Assembly (NCBI RefSeq): GCF_913566895.1
Contig: NZ_CAJYCN010000014.1
Location: forward strand, 1-64,000
Reading direction: 5' to 3'
Origin: Listeria ilorinensis
GTDB taxonomy: Bacteria; Bacillota; Bacilli; Lactobacillales; Listeriaceae
DNA length: 64,000 bases
Shown: positions 55,944-64,000 of the stretch, piece by piece
How the letters are laid out: every line of letters starts with the position of its first letter
How positions within the stretch are numbered: position 1 is the first letter of the stretch
Translations under genes and position numbers: made by a program
The notes under the pieces: model-generated
Seen by the model: only the letters and a program-made list of their open reading frames with translations
Databases searched by the model: none
What the model was told of the DNA's origin: nothing

Positions 55944-56962
55944 CCTTCAATCACCTCCGTTTCAACTTGCAACTCGCGGAGATGAGTGATTGCATCTGTA
56001 ATCTGCTGATCAGTGCCCTGGATTTGTACATAAAGCGTTCCGTAAGCACCATTTTGCGTTTGCGTCAGGCTGCCGTGCAGAACATTTAACAATACGCCGT
56101 TTTTCTGGGCAACTTGTGAAATGATTGGCTGGGTGGCATTTTCACTCATAAAGAGCAGTTTGACAATTTTGCCGTCTTGATAGTTCTTAAGCAGCAAATG
56201 GATCAACTCTTCCGTTTCATCAGATTCCGTGACCTGACGCACGAAGCGTTTTGTGACCTGCGCTTTCGGATGTTTGAAAACTTCAAGCACATTGCCAAGC
56301 TCAACGACCTTCCCGGCTTCCATAACAGCGACGCGCTTGCAAATTTTACGAATGACATGCATTTCATGGGTGATGACAATGATCGTTAAATTCAGTCGCT
56401 GATTAATGTCAAGCAACAGATCCAATACTTCATCGGTCGTCTGAGGATCAAGTGCTGATGTTGCTTCATCACAAAGCAAGACAGTTGGATCATTAGCGAG
56501 TGCTCGTGCTATGCCGACCCGCTGCTTCTGACCACCACTTAGTTCAGACGGATAGGCATCTTCTTTTCCTGAGAGGCCGACCAGACCAATCAGTTCATTG
56601 ACGCGTTCCTTTCTTTTTTCTTTAGGAACACCTGCAATTTCAAGTGGAAAGGAGATATTCTCAAAAACCGTCCGCGACCATAGCAGATTAAAATGTTGAA
56701 AAATCATGCCGATTTTTTGGCGAGCTTTACGAAGTTCTCTACCACGAATCTGGCTGATTGTACGCTCACCAACTTTAACGATACCTTCTGATGGCAATTC
56801 CAGTCCATTGAACATTCGGATCAAACTGCTTTTTCCGGCGCCTGAATAACCAACTACGCCAAATATTTCACCGGGCTCAATCGTCAGACTGACATCATCA
56901 ACTGCGCGTACTTTCTTTTTGCCAGATGTATAATCTTTGATGACATTTTGTAAAGTAATCAT
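55940..56962 (-). CDS. metN: Methionine ABC transporter ATP-binding protein MetN
   Basis: A 340-residue ATPase when started at 56962, with AAAGGTGAGG upstream; the longer frame runs into the riboswitch terminator. Walker A 'GYSGAGKSS' is near 39, Q-loop near 85, signature 'LSGGQKQRVGIARAL' near 142, Walker B 'VLLCDEATSALDPQT' near 162, and a C-terminal NIL domain (about 265-340) that senses methionine in MetN. With metI and metQ it forms the complete importer. Confidence 0.94.
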   Translation of the reverse strand: MITLQNVIKDYTSGKKKVRAVDDVSLTIEPGEIFGVVGYSGAGKSSLIRMFNGLELPSEGIVKVGERTISQIRGRELRKARQKIGMIFQHFNLLWSRTVFENISFPLEIAGVPKEKRKERVNELIGLVGLSGKEDAYPSELSGGQKQRVGIARALANDPTVLLCDEATSALDPQTTDEVLDLLLDINQRLNLTIIVITHEMHVIRKICKRVAVMEAGKVVELGNVLEVFKHPKAQVTKRFVRQVTESDETEELIHLLLKNYQDGKIVKLLFMSENATQPIISQVAQKNGVLLNVLHGSLTQTQNGAYGTLYVQIQGTDQQITDAITHLRELQVETEVIEG

Positions 56963-57005
56963 TGCTTCCTCACCTTTTTCTTCAAATTCTGTCGGATAAG
57001 CGAAT

Positions 57006-57230
57006 AAAAAAAGCCTCTCTGCTTCATGAGCAGAAAGGCACCACATTTAAGGATTCACTCTCTTCTCATCTTTCAGAACGATTGTCCTGCATGATTTAGC
57101 ACCTTAAGTATCCACTTAGGTTGCTGGGCTTCACTGGGCATGTTCCCTCAGCCGCTCTTGATAAGAATTCACATTATAAGGATTTAGTATCCTGTTTTTT
57201 TATATTACATGGGCATCTGTGTTTTGTCAA
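57006..57230 (-). promoter_or_regulatory. SAM-I riboswitch (S-box) with promoter and terminator for metNIQ
   Basis: Minus strand. The promoter TTGACA, 17 bases, TAATAT is at 57202-57230. The S-box core is at about 57045-57168: CTTATCAAGAGCGGCTGAGGGA, GCCCAGTGAAGCCCAGCAACC, GGTGCTAAATC and GAAAGATGAG are recognisable. The terminator GCCTTTCTGCT/AGCAGAGAGGC with T run is at 57006-57040. Excess SAM should stop transcription before metN. Confidence 0.94.
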
Positions 57231-57241
57231 CAAACAAATAT

Positions 57242-57436
57242 TTAGTTATTAAAAGAAATCAAGTGACATAGACTACATTCTTTGTCAGCAGAGGTACTCA
57301 TTTCCATAACCTGCCAGATCGGCTGGATTTTATTATGACTATCTAGAAACTGAGGACCAATCAAATAAGTGACAAAGAAAAATGCAAGTACGGTCAAGCA
57401 AGCAACAACAATCACTATTTTACTCTTTTTTGTCAT
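57242..57436 (-). CDS. Small bitopic membrane protein with C-terminal CXXCH
   Basis: A 64-residue protein. After a basic start, residues about 7-27 form one membrane helix. The C-terminal part (28-64), probably outside the cell, contains C54-S-L-C57-H58, a CXXCH motif typical of covalent c-type heme. The motif could instead bind a metal or form a disulfide. The gene lies 74 bases downstream of the CesK-like kinase with a GGAGGAG ribosome site. A small gene is found at this place next to cesRK in L. monocytogenes (lmo2420 from memory). Function is unknown. Listeria is not known to use many c-type cytochromes. Confidence 0.75.
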   Translation of the reverse strand: MTKKSKIVIVVACLTVLAFFFVTYLIGPQFLDSHNKIQPIWQVMEMSTSADKECSLCHLISFNN

Positions 57437-57509
57437 TTTTTCTCCTCCCCGTATTTCTCTATGTTAACTTGTTAAGATAAATGCACGAGAAAGAAAAGTT
57501 TAAGAAAAG

Positions 57510-58652
57510 TTAAAGATTAATTAATGGTAATTTGACGGTAAAAGTCGTTCGTCTGTTTTTGCTATCTGCTGTTACTAAGCCTCCGTGTTTTTCTACGATC
57601 GATTTGGCAATGGCCAGTCCCAGTCCTGTTCCGTTTGTTGTACGATTCTTGTCGACTTTGTAGAAACGGTCAAACAAATGCGGAAGATCAAGCGCCGGTA
57701 TCTCTTCACCATAATTGCTGACATCAATGACTGCCCAATCGCCTTCACGCCGGGCATTAATTTCGATCTGGCCACCTTCTTCTCCATAACGAAGGGCATT
57801 CGAGAAAAGATTTTCAAAGAGTCGCATGATCTGATTGCCATCACCGCTGACTAGCAAACTTTCTAACTGATAGTGTTCAACGACTTCTGTCCCTTTCTCT
57901 TGCGCAGAACGATCAAATTCGGCAACTAATTGACGAAGTAGCTCAATCATGTTTAACCGATCATTCGCAAGCAAATATTCCGGACTTTCAAGCCTTGTAT
58001 AGGAAAATAGATCATCAATCAGTTTATGCAAATGATTCGCTTTATCGTAGACTAGATCCGTATAATAGCGTAGTTCAATCTCATCCCGGTAACGATCTTC
58101 ATGGATGTAACTCAAGTAACCTAAGATCGATGTGAGCGGAGTTCGTAAATCGTGCGACACATTGGTAATCAGATCATTCTTTGCTTGTTGTGCTCGCTGC
58201 TCCTGCACCATCAGATTCTTTTGCCGTTCCCGCATTTTTTCTATATTTACTTCAAGTTCTCGAATTTCTGGTGCCAGACTTTCTGTATCTACCGGCTGGT
58301 CATTCCCTAGTGCTGAGTTAATGATCCGCAACTGCAGTTTCAAGTTGTGCTGCCGCATGATCCGATAAAAGAAGTAAAAAACAAGCAATGCGATGGCAGC
58401 CAGCACCACGTACTTTATCGCAATAAAGAGCGGTGAAGCGACTGTATTTTGATACTTACCATAACCGAACAGGTTAAAAAAGGCTTCACTTAGTCCACTC
58501 AGTACAACAGAATTCGTCATGATGTAGACCATCCATACATAAACGGTTTGAAGCACAGCCCAACTAATCAGCCAAGAGACGATAGCAAAAAACACAATCT
58601 GCCATGGTTTCATAACATGTGTGACATTTTTTATCCATCGATTAAACTTCAA
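57510..58652 (-). CDS. cesK: Sensor histidine kinase, CesK-like
   Basis: A 380-residue kinase with two membrane helices (about 18-40 and 70-95), a short extracellular loop and a HAMP-like linker. The H box 'LITNVSHDLRTPLTSILGY' is near residue 165 and the N, G1 and G2 boxes are near 275-345 ('LFSNALRYGEEGG', 'NGTGLGLAIAKSIVEKHGG'). Gene order and the coupled regulator fit CesRK of Listeria, which responds to beta-lactams and cell-wall damage. That assignment rests on synteny and family. The start overlaps the regulator stop by 11 bases. Confidence 0.88.
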   Translation of the reverse strand: MKFNRWIKNVTHVMKPWQIVFFAIVSWLISWAVLQTVYVWMVYIMTNSVVLSGLSEAFFNLFGYGKYQNTVASPLFIAIKYVVLAAIALLVFYFFYRIMRQHNLKLQLRIINSALGNDQPVDTESLAPEIRELEVNIEKMRERQKNLMVQEQRAQQAKNDLITNVSHDLRTPLTSILGYLSYIHEDRYRDEIELRYYTDLVYDKANHLHKLIDDLFSYTRLESPEYLLANDRLNMIELLRQLVAEFDRSAQEKGTEVVEHYQLESLLVSGDGNQIMRLFENLFSNALRYGEEGGQIEINARREGDWAVIDVSNYGEEIPALDLPHLFDRFYKVDKNRTTNGTGLGLAIAKSIVEKHGGLVTADSKNRRTTFTVKLPLINL

Positions 58653-59334
58653 TTTTATAGCCTACTCCCCAAATGGTCTTGATCACATTCTCGCCGCCCA
58701 TTGCATCACGCAATTTATCACGCAAATTGCTGATATGGACCATGACTGTCTTGCTGGCCCCGAATGCTTTTTCCTGCCAAATTTTTTCAAAAATATATTC
58801 TGAACTGAAAACACGTCCCGGTTCGCTAGCAAGTAGGAACAAAATATCAAATTCAGAAGTTGTCAAATGTAACTCTTTCTGATTGACTGTTACAATATGC
58901 TGATCCCGATCCACTACGATTGGCCCAATGACAAGCGTGTCAGATGTTGAGATTTCACTTGATTTCATTAGTTGCATACGGCGCAAAATAGCTTTGACTC
59001 GTACAGACAATTCAAGCGGATTAAATGGCTTCACCATGTAATCATCAGCTCCCGTCAAGAGCCCCATAATCTTATCATTATCTTCTGCTTTCGCACTCAG
59101 CATTAGAATCGGCGTATTGATTCCGGCACTGCGCATTTTTTTACATACTTCAAGCCCGTCCATTTCTGGCATCATGATATCTAAAATAACCAGCGAGAGA
59201 TCTTGTTCCTGAGCAATCGCCCAAGCCTTGGCGCCATCATATGCCTGAAAAATCTCATAACCTTCGTTTTGAAGATAGAGTTTTACTAAATCTACAATTT
59301 CTTTATCGTCATCCGCGATTAAAATAGAGGTCAT
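58642..59334 (-). CDS. cesR: OmpR-family response regulator, CesR-like
   Basis: A 230-residue regulator. The receiver domain (1-120) has the phosphorylation aspartate in 'LVILDIMMPEMDGLEV' (about residue 54), and conserved Thr/Ser and Lys near 82 and 103 ('MLSAKAEDND', 'YMVKPFN'). The winged-helix DNA-binding domain is at about 130-230 with 'KTVMVHISNLRDKLRDAMGG' and 'KTIWGVGYKIEV'. It forms an operon with the kinase and small protein downstream. Confidence 0.9.
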   Translation of the reverse strand: MTSILIADDDKEIVDLVKLYLQNEGYEIFQAYDGAKAWAIAQEQDLSLVILDIMMPEMDGLEVCKKMRSAGINTPILMLSAKAEDNDKIMGLLTGADDYMVKPFNPLELSVRVKAILRRMQLMKSSEISTSDTLVIGPIVVDRDQHIVTVNQKELHLTTSEFDILFLLASEPGRVFSSEYIFEKIWQEKAFGASKTVMVHISNLRDKLRDAMGGENVIKTIWGVGYKIEV

Positions 59335-59387
59335 TTTACTATTTCCTTTCCGCTGTGTTTTTATTTATTGTACCATTCCATAAAACA

Positions 59388-59416
59388 AAAAAGAAATCCG
59401 TTTCCAGACTTCTTTA
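59388..59416 (-). terminator. Terminator of the CDF transporter gene
   Basis: On the minus strand AGAAGTCT pairs (with G-T wobbles) with CGGATTTCT, followed by T residues. Confidence 0.65.
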
Positions 59417-59423
59417 AAATAAA

Positions 59424-60302
59424 TTAAACATTCCTTAGATAAACACGTTCTTCTTCCGGTTCAAGGTGTATTAACACGTGCGCTTTCGCATAATACCGAC
59501 TGATTTCACTCTCGATTTCATCGCAAAGATGGTGTGCTTTTTCAATTGTTAGTTCAGATGGTACAACTAGATGAAAGTCGATATATTCTTCTGCGCCGGC
59601 TCGTCTGGTACGAAAATCATGGAATTCAATAAATGCTTCTTTATGCGCCAGAATGATCCGCTTGATTTCTTCTTCTTCTTTACGTGAAAGTCGTTCATCC
59701 ATCAATGGTGGGAATGATTCTTTCAGCAACTTCCAAGCTTCGAACATAATATAAATCGCAGTCATAATCGCAATCACTGGGTCAAGCCAAAGCCAACCGG
59801 TCAAATGGACAAGCAGTAGACTGGCGGCAATACCGAGCGATGTAAAGACATCAGTAAATAAGTGAAGGGCGTTCGATTTCATTGCAACAGAATTGGCTTT
59901 TTCAGCTGCTCGATTAATGATACGCGAGATAATGATATTGATGAGTGCACCAAATAGCATCACAGCGATCCCTAGTGCTGGAAACTTAATTTCATGAGGA
60001 TTTGTAAATTTATTGATCGATTCAATGATAATCCAGATACCTGCTACAAAAATTAGCAATGTCTCAATCGTTCCAGCAATATTTTCTGCTTTCCCATGTC
60101 CATAGGGATGATCTTCATCTGCTGGACGCTCAGCAATTCGAATTGAAAAAAAAGTAATGACAGAAGCAAAAAAATCCATTGATGAATGGATTCCTTCTGA
60201 AATAACAGCTACCGACCCTGTTAAAAAACCAACTACCAATTTTAAAACAACGATACAAAAATTACTGATAACTGAAAGAATGGTTAGATTTGTGTGATTC
60301 AT
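59424..60302 (-). CDS. Cation diffusion facilitator transporter
   Basis: A 292-residue CDF transporter with six membrane helices (within about residues 1-205) and a cytoplasmic C-terminal domain (about 210-290). The metal motif is 'SEGIHSSMDFF' (helix 2), with 'DEDHPYGHGKAENI' in the first cytoplasmic loop and 'HLFTDVFTSLG' in helix 5. The typical substrates are Zn(2+), Mn(2+) or Fe(2+); the signatures do not choose between them. It follows the thioredoxin-like gene on the same strand. Confidence 0.9.
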   Translation of the reverse strand: MNHTNLTILSVISNFCIVVLKLVVGFLTGSVAVISEGIHSSMDFFASVITFFSIRIAERPADEDHPYGHGKAENIAGTIETLLIFVAGIWIIIESINKFTNPHEIKFPALGIAVMLFGALINIIISRIINRAAEKANSVAMKSNALHLFTDVFTSLGIAASLLLVHLTGWLWLDPVIAIMTAIYIMFEAWKLLKESFPPLMDERLSRKEEEEIKRIILAHKEAFIEFHDFRTRRAGAEEYIDFHLVVPSELTIEKAHHLCDEIESEISRYYAKAHVLIHLEPEEERVYLRNV

Positions 60303-60470
60303 TTTAAATGCCCCCGTTTTAACGCTTTATGATGCAAATATGTATAAGAATTTTAACGCCTGAATTATCTTATCATATCAACGTTATATGAGTCTATAGC
60401 AACCTTTTTAGAAATATGCAGGTCTATATCGGAAGTGAAAAATTTTTGCACTACACCAAAATCCACATAT

Positions 60471-60776
60471 CTATTTTGAGGTAACAAATTCAAAAATACT
60501 TGTGACATTGTTTAGCCCATAACTGACTTTTTGAAAAGCTCCGTCCTGATACTTAAGTAGAGCGGGGACTGAACGAATATGATGCTTTTCAGCCACTTCC
60601 GGAAAAAAGTTCAGATCAGCCTTGGCAAAATGAAGTTCTGGCTTGGCTGCCTCCACAAATTCGATCAGCTGTCCAGCAAGCTGACAAACACCGCAAGTTG
60701 GTGTATAAAAATAGAGAATAAAATTTTGGTGTTCCGCAAGGTGTTGTTCAAATTCTTGTTTTTGCCAAATCTCCAT
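60471..60776 (-). CDS. Thioredoxin-like protein with CGVC active site
   Basis: A 101-residue thioredoxin-fold protein. The active-site motif is TPTCGVC (C28, C31), differing from the usual WCGPC. 'HIRSVPALLKYQDG' supplies the conserved cis-proline near residue 76. It is cytoplasmic and short, with no signal peptide. The role is probably a disulfide reductase or redox carrier. The non-standard CXXC suggests a specific partner. An AAAGGAG ribosome site precedes the start. Confidence 0.82.
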   Translation of the reverse strand: MEIWQKQEFEQHLAEHQNFILYFYTPTCGVCQLAGQLIEFVEAAKPELHFAKADLNFFPEVAEKHHIRSVPALLKYQDGAFQKVSYGLNNVTSIFEFVTSK

Positions 60777-60856
60777 GTTCCATCACTCCTTTTACAAAAA
60801 TCTGAATTGCTTTCTTTCATACATGACCGGAGTTTTATTTTTTGCAGGCTCCAATA

Positions 60857-60893
60857 AAAAGATCGGCCACAACCAAGCAGCCGATCTTGAAAA
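60857..60893 (-). terminator. Terminator of gcvH
   Basis: GATCGGC pairs with GCCGATC across a 12-base loop. On the minus strand a T run follows. Confidence 0.85.
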
Positions 60894-60902
60894 ATCTTAT
60901 TT

Positions 60903-61280
60903 TTAGTCGATCACTTTTTGATAATCATCAGCTGACAGAAGGGCTGCCACTTGTGCACTGTCTACTTCTTCTACTTTTAAAAGCCAGCCTTTATCATAAG
61001 GGTTGCTGTTCAACAGTTCTGGTGCATCTTCCAACTCAGAATTGATCTCTACAACTTTCCCGGTAATCGGTGCGTAAAAATCAGAAACAGTTTTAACAGA
61101 TTCGATCGAACCAATGGAATCACCCTGTTCAATTGTATCACCAACCTCAGGCAGTTCGACAAATACGATATCGCCTAGTTGATCCTGCGCAAAGTCTGTA
61201 ATTCCGATCAAATATGTACCGCCTTCTTCTTTTACCCACTCATGTTCTTCCGTATACACTAATTCTTTTGGTAAACTCAT
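60903..61280 (-). CDS. gcvH: Glycine cleavage system H protein
   Basis: A 125-residue lipoyl carrier. I start it at 61280 because AAAGGAGG stands ten bases upstream; a longer frame exists. The lipoylated lysine is Lys63 in '[17 protein letters not shown]'. It carries the aminomethyl group between P, T and L proteins and, in Gram-positive bacteria, is also used for lipoic acid transfer. The other gcv genes are not here, so it is a standalone copy. Confidence 0.95.
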   Translation of the reverse strand: MSLPKELVYTEEHEWVKEEGGTYLIGITDFAQDQLGDIVFVELPEVGDTIEQGDSIGSIESVKTVSDFYAPITGKVVEINSELEDAPELLNSNPYDKGWLLKVEEVDSAQVAALLSADDYQKVID

Positions 61281-61327
61281 CCTTATTTCCTCCTTTTTTA
61301 CGCTTTGTATGTGGAACAAATGATGTT

Positions 61328-61681
61328 TTACTTCCAGTTTGATTCAAATTCACTTTCTTTAAAGCCAAGTGTTACCTTGCTGCCATCCGTTGTTAGCGGA
61401 CGTTTGATGAGCATGCCATCAGATGCAAGAAGTGTAAAGGCTTCATCTTCTGACATTTGATCGACTTTATCTTTTAGGCCCAATTCACGGTATTTGATAC
61501 CGCTTGTATTAAAGAAACGACGAATCGGCAAGCCGCTGTTTTTCCAGAAAGCTTTCAATTCATCTGCAGTAGGCGTTTCTTGAATCAAATCGATTTTATT
61601 GACTGCAATGTTATTTTCTTTCAACCATGCATCTGCTCGCTTGCAGGTTGTGCATTTTGGATACCAGTAAAAGTTAATCAT
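61328..61681 (-). CDS. ArsC/Spx-family thioredoxin-fold protein
   Basis: A 117-residue ArsC/Spx-like protein starting at 61681 (AAGGGAG upstream); the frame extends left without a ribosome site. The CXXC motif is PKCTTCKRA (C10, C13). The C-terminal half contains '[24 protein letters not shown]', where the arginine of ArsC/Spx sits. It may be an arsenate reductase-like redox enzyme or a Spx-like regulator, and sequence does not decide. It lies 47 bases upstream of gcvH on the same strand. Confidence 0.85.
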   Translation of the reverse strand: MINFYWYPKCTTCKRADAWLKENNIAVNKIDLIQETPTADELKAFWKNSGLPIRRFFNTSGIKYRELGLKDKVDQMSEDEAFTLLASDGMLIKRPLTTDGSKVTLGFKESEFESNWK

Positions 61682-61817
61682 TTTGTTGCTCCCTTCAGCA
61701 TGAATTCTACTTCTATCATAGTAGATTTTGCGAGAAAGTACAATTGGAAGCACTTTAAAATGCAGGAAAACAGTGTATGTTAGAAAGGGATCCCAATAAG
61801 AACCTATCTTTCCTGCT

Positions 61818-61850
61818 ATTAAAAAACACAGATCAGTTTTCACCAATCTG
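61818..61850 (-). terminator. Terminator of the rodA-like gene
   Basis: On the minus strand CACAGAT pairs with ATCTGTG across a 12-base loop and six T follow. Confidence 0.87.
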
Positions 61851-61860
61851 TGCCTCATAA

Positions 61861-63036
61861 TTATTCTGAGAATTCCTGTTCCTTGATCGTGAACATCGAC
61901 TTCTGGTAGTTGAATCGAATACCCAGCACGAGCCCTACAGCCATCATATTCCCGAGAAGGGCGCTCCCCCCATAACTGATAAACGGAAGTGGGATACCTG
62001 TGATAGGCAAGAGTCCAATATTCATGCCGACATTTTCAAGTACGTGGAACATGATCATCATGACTACTCCAGTACAGATATACGAGTAGAACGGGATCTT
62101 GACATCCAAAGCCACACGAATAATTTGATAAATTAATAAGAAATAAAGGATGAGCAATAAGCTCGCACCGACAAAGCCAAAATCTCCGCCAATAACAGTG
62201 AAAATAAAGTCATTGTGGTTTTCCGGGATGGCGATGGCATTATAGCCGGCACCATTTCCTGTTACTTGACCAGAGCCGATTGCAGTCATTGCGCGAAGCA
62301 CTTGATAGCCGCCGCCCTGTGGATCAGACTCCGGATTGATCCAAGTCGTAATCCGGTCAAACTGGTAGGACTTAAAGCCAAGTTTAAGCAGCCAGTCCTG
62401 ATGATAGATAACCATCCAGATCGCCGTTACACCGATTGCCGCAATAGATGTATACAGTGGTACGATAATTTTCCAAGTGATACCGGAAATCAGAATCATC
62501 CCTACCATCACGGCAATGAAAACCAGTGTGGTCCCTAAGTCGGGTTGCAGCATGATTAGAATCATCGGCGGAATCATAATACCAATAATTTTACCAAGCA
62601 AGACAAAATCTCGACCGACTGTATGAATCTGGTACCTTTTATTATGTTCCATAATCACTTTTGCTAAGACAATAATCATGATTACTTTCACGATCTCAGA
62701 TGGTTGAAGGCTTCCTAAAAATGGAATCTCAATCCAACTCTTGGCACCTTTGATTTCCGATCCGAAAAGTAGTACAAAAACGAGCATGGCAAGCCCTAGC
62801 GCATAAAAGTAATACGCCCATTTGGTCAGCTTTTCATAGTCGAACTGCATAACGACAACAATGGCAAATGAACTAATGACCCACCAAATCGCTTGTTTGA
62901 TAACAAAATTGGCATCATATTGCTCATTGGTCAACTGCGCGCTGTAAATCGATATAAGGCTGATGATACAAAGAATCATGAGAGACAGTATGATTCCATA
63001 GTCAATCCGTCCTGTTAATTTATTCTGTTGGTTCAT
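61861..63036 (-). CDS. rodA: SEDS-family cell-wall polymerase, RodA/FtsW
   Basis: A 391-residue SEDS glycosyltransferase that polymerises lipid II during cell elongation, with about ten membrane helices. Conserved parts include 'LGSLQPSEIVKVIMIIVLA' (about 108-126), 'LQPDLGTTLVFIAVMVG' (about 164), 'YQFDRITTWINPESDPQGGGYQ' and 'LPITGIPLPFISYGGSALLGNM' (about 345-366, near the C terminus). The catalytic Asp is likely in the long extracellular loop. No PBP gene lies next to it. The CesRK system two loci away is functionally related to the cell envelope. Confidence 0.92.
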   Translation of the reverse strand: MNQQNKLTGRIDYGIILSLMILCIISLISIYSAQLTNEQYDANFVIKQAIWWVISSFAIVVVMQFDYEKLTKWAYYFYALGLAMLVFVLLFGSEIKGAKSWIEIPFLGSLQPSEIVKVIMIIVLAKVIMEHNKRYQIHTVGRDFVLLGKIIGIMIPPMILIMLQPDLGTTLVFIAVMVGMILISGITWKIIVPLYTSIAAIGVTAIWMVIYHQDWLLKLGFKSYQFDRITTWINPESDPQGGGYQVLRAMTAIGSGQVTGNGAGYNAIAIPENHNDFIFTVIGGDFGFVGASLLLILYFLLIYQIIRVALDVKIPFYSYICTGVVMMIMFHVLENVGMNIGLLPITGIPLPFISYGGSALLGNMMAVGLVLGIRFNYQKSMFTIKEQEFSE

Positions 63037-63039
63037 TTT

Positions 63040-63290
63040 ATAATACGCTCCTTACTGATTGGCCTAACAACACGGTTTCTCTTTCCTCCGTGACACCTTG
63101 TTCGTTCCTCCAAGCAGCTAAGCAAAAATACAGGGCCTTTCATCTGCCTTGCCTTTTCACCACTTACTTTTTGTGCATTTTGCCAAAAAGCGAAATTCCC
63201 CTGTAGCTGATGAGTAGAGGCGGCTGTTCCCGCTTAAATCTCGTGGGTTCAGTCAAAAATAATCTGACTTTAGTTGTGAAACATTTTTCG
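63040..63290 (-). ncRNA. Long structured leader or RNA upstream of rodA
   Basis: About 250 transcribed bases without a gene precede rodA. A TATAAT at about 63300 (weak -35) could start it. Visible stems on the minus strand include AGTCAGA..TTGACT (near 63250-63270), CTTTTTG/CAAAAAG (near 63170-63190), CACGG/CCGTG (near 63080-63095), and a possible long-range TACAGGG/CCCTGTA pairing (near 63205 with 63138). GGCC near 63063 is close to the gene. No known riboswitch class is recognisable. Confidence 0.4.
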
Positions 63291-63344
63291 CCTTGTACTA
63301 TTATAATAAAGTTTTCACTCGATAGGAAGCTTTTTCACTAAATT

Positions 63345-64000
63345 CTAATCTAAATTATCAAATCGAGTCGACGCGATGGGTTCAATTCGAAGCTTGCCCC
63401 CCACCTCTGTCAATTCTGCCTGTATATGGAAAATCCTCTGAAGTAGTGTCTCTGTCAACACTTCATGCGGCGAACCGGTTTGAACTAGCTTACCGTCTGC
63501 ACAAGTTACAATATAGTCGCTGTATCGGGCCGCCTGATTCAAATCATGTAGCACAAGCAAAATCGTTAAACCGTACTCAGCATTTAGTTTCTTCAAAAGC
63601 TCGAGCAGTTCCAGCTGATGGGCAATATCCAAATAAGTCGTTGGTTCATCCAGTAACAGAATGGGCGTTTTTTGAGCCAAAGCCATAGCTAGCCAAGCAC
63701 GCTGTCTTTCACCACCAGACAAGGCGTGCAGTGGTCTGAAAGCCAATTCAGCCAAATTAGTCACATGAAGGGCCCAGTTGATAACTGTCTCATCTTCCTC
63801 GCTGATCCGCCCCAGCCATTTTTTATGCGGCAGACGTCCATAGGCCACCAAGTCGCGCGTCACAACATCCAGCATGCCGTCCGGACTTTGAGCAAGCATG
63901 GTCATCTCCTGTGCCAGTTCCTTTGGCGAGTAATCCGTCAGAAGCTGTCCCTTCAACCAGACTTCTCCCTGATCTGGCTTCAAAAGATGCATGATCAACC
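63345..64000 (-). CDS. Iron/siderophore-type ABC transporter ATP-binding protein, C-terminal part
   Basis: About 218 residues of an ABC ATPase whose N terminus lies beyond the right edge. It is FepC/FhuC-like: the Walker A segment lies outside. The Q-loop region 'MLAQSPDGMLDVVTRDLVAYGRLPHKKW' is typical of siderophore ATPases, the signature is 'LSGGERQRAWLAMAL', Walker B 'ILLLDEPTTYLDIAHQLELL' and the switch histidine 'LVLHDLNQAARYSD'. The rest of the ferrichrome- or heme-type importer should follow in the next window. Confidence 0.88.
   Translation of the reverse strand, partial: LIMHLLKPDQGEVWLKGQLLTDYSPKELAQEMTMLAQSPDGMLDVVTRDLVAYGRLPHKKWLGRISEEDETVINWALHVTNLAELAFRPLHALSGGERQRAWLAMALAQKTPILLLDEPTTYLDIAHQLELLELLKKLNAEYGLTILLVLHDLNQAARYSDYIVTCADGKLVQTGSPHEVLTETLLQRIFHIQAELTEVGGKLRIEPIASTRFDNLD

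Noticed and set aside
63040-63290. Cobalamin riboswitch upstream of rodA
   Set aside because: A GGGAACAGCC segment loosely resembles part of the B12 core, but the remaining conserved boxes are missing and the downstream gene does not fit.

Overview
The window looks like a chromosomal segment of a low-to-moderate G+C Gram-positive bacterium, most probably Listeria sensu lato. I base this on gene content I recognise from Listeria: a c-di-AMP-binding CBS protein next to an iron alcohol dehydrogenase and a peptide transporter, hisJ divergent from hisZGDBHAFIE, metY-metX beside a Crp-like gene, sufCDSUB, metNIQ, a CesRK-type two-component system with a small membrane protein, gcvH-spx-like-rodA, and WxL/LPXTG surface proteins. 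The base composition looks richer in G+C than L. monocytogenes and the blocks are joined in a different order, so a more distant species (L. grayi-like) is my inference. No rRNA, tRNA, CRISPR array, prophage or intact insertion sequence was seen.

Layout. 1-230: start of a secreted protein, cut by the edge. 669-14799 (minus strand): one tightly coupled operon for an atypical F1-type ATPase plus two membrane-anchored, fibronectin-III-like extracellular proteins (1952 and 772 aa), preceded by a Crp/Fnr-like regulator (14884-15546). 15793-23111: histidine biosynthesis, with hisJ divergent. 23432-26556: MacAB/YknXYZ-type ABC efflux system. 27006-28385: gdhA. 28386-29229: an intergenic island with two small-RNA candidates and an IS200/IS605 transposase remnant. 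29230-38851: lactonase-like protein, frameshifted histidine phosphatase, POT peptide transporter, iron alcohol dehydrogenase, HelD, SMI1/KNR4 protein, CbpA-like protein and HdeD-like protein. 39005-42397: SAM-riboswitch-controlled metY-metX and a second Crp-like regulator. 42770-45097: WxL cell-surface cassette. 45479-50671: SUF iron-sulfur assembly. 50898-52970: CopB-type P-ATPase with a CsoR-like operator. 53162-54223: lipoprotein. 54423-57230: SAM-riboswitch-controlled methionine importer. 57242-59334: small CXXCH membrane protein plus CesKR. 59424-64000: CDF transporter, thioredoxin-like protein, GcvH, Spx/ArsC-like protein, RodA/FtsW with a long structured leader, and the end of a siderophore-type ABC ATPase.

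The most unusual system is the ATPase operon. F1 parts alpha, beta, gamma and epsilon keep their nucleotide-binding or rotor signatures. However, no subunit a is encoded, delta is fused to a b-like membrane stalk, and the c-like protein has valine (residue 60) where the ion-carrying Asp/Glu should be. The operon begins with two paralogous giant surface proteins whose reading frames overlap by four bases. The simplest reading is that ATP hydrolysis is coupled to something other than ion transport, perhaps mechanical work on extracellular fibres, by analogy with the F1-like motors of mycoplasmas.

The two methionine loci share S-box control and together link homoserine-to-homocysteine synthesis with methionine uptake. 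The histidine operon is compact, with overlapping genes and its own promoter. Several orphan RNA candidates with C-rich loops lie in the gaps.
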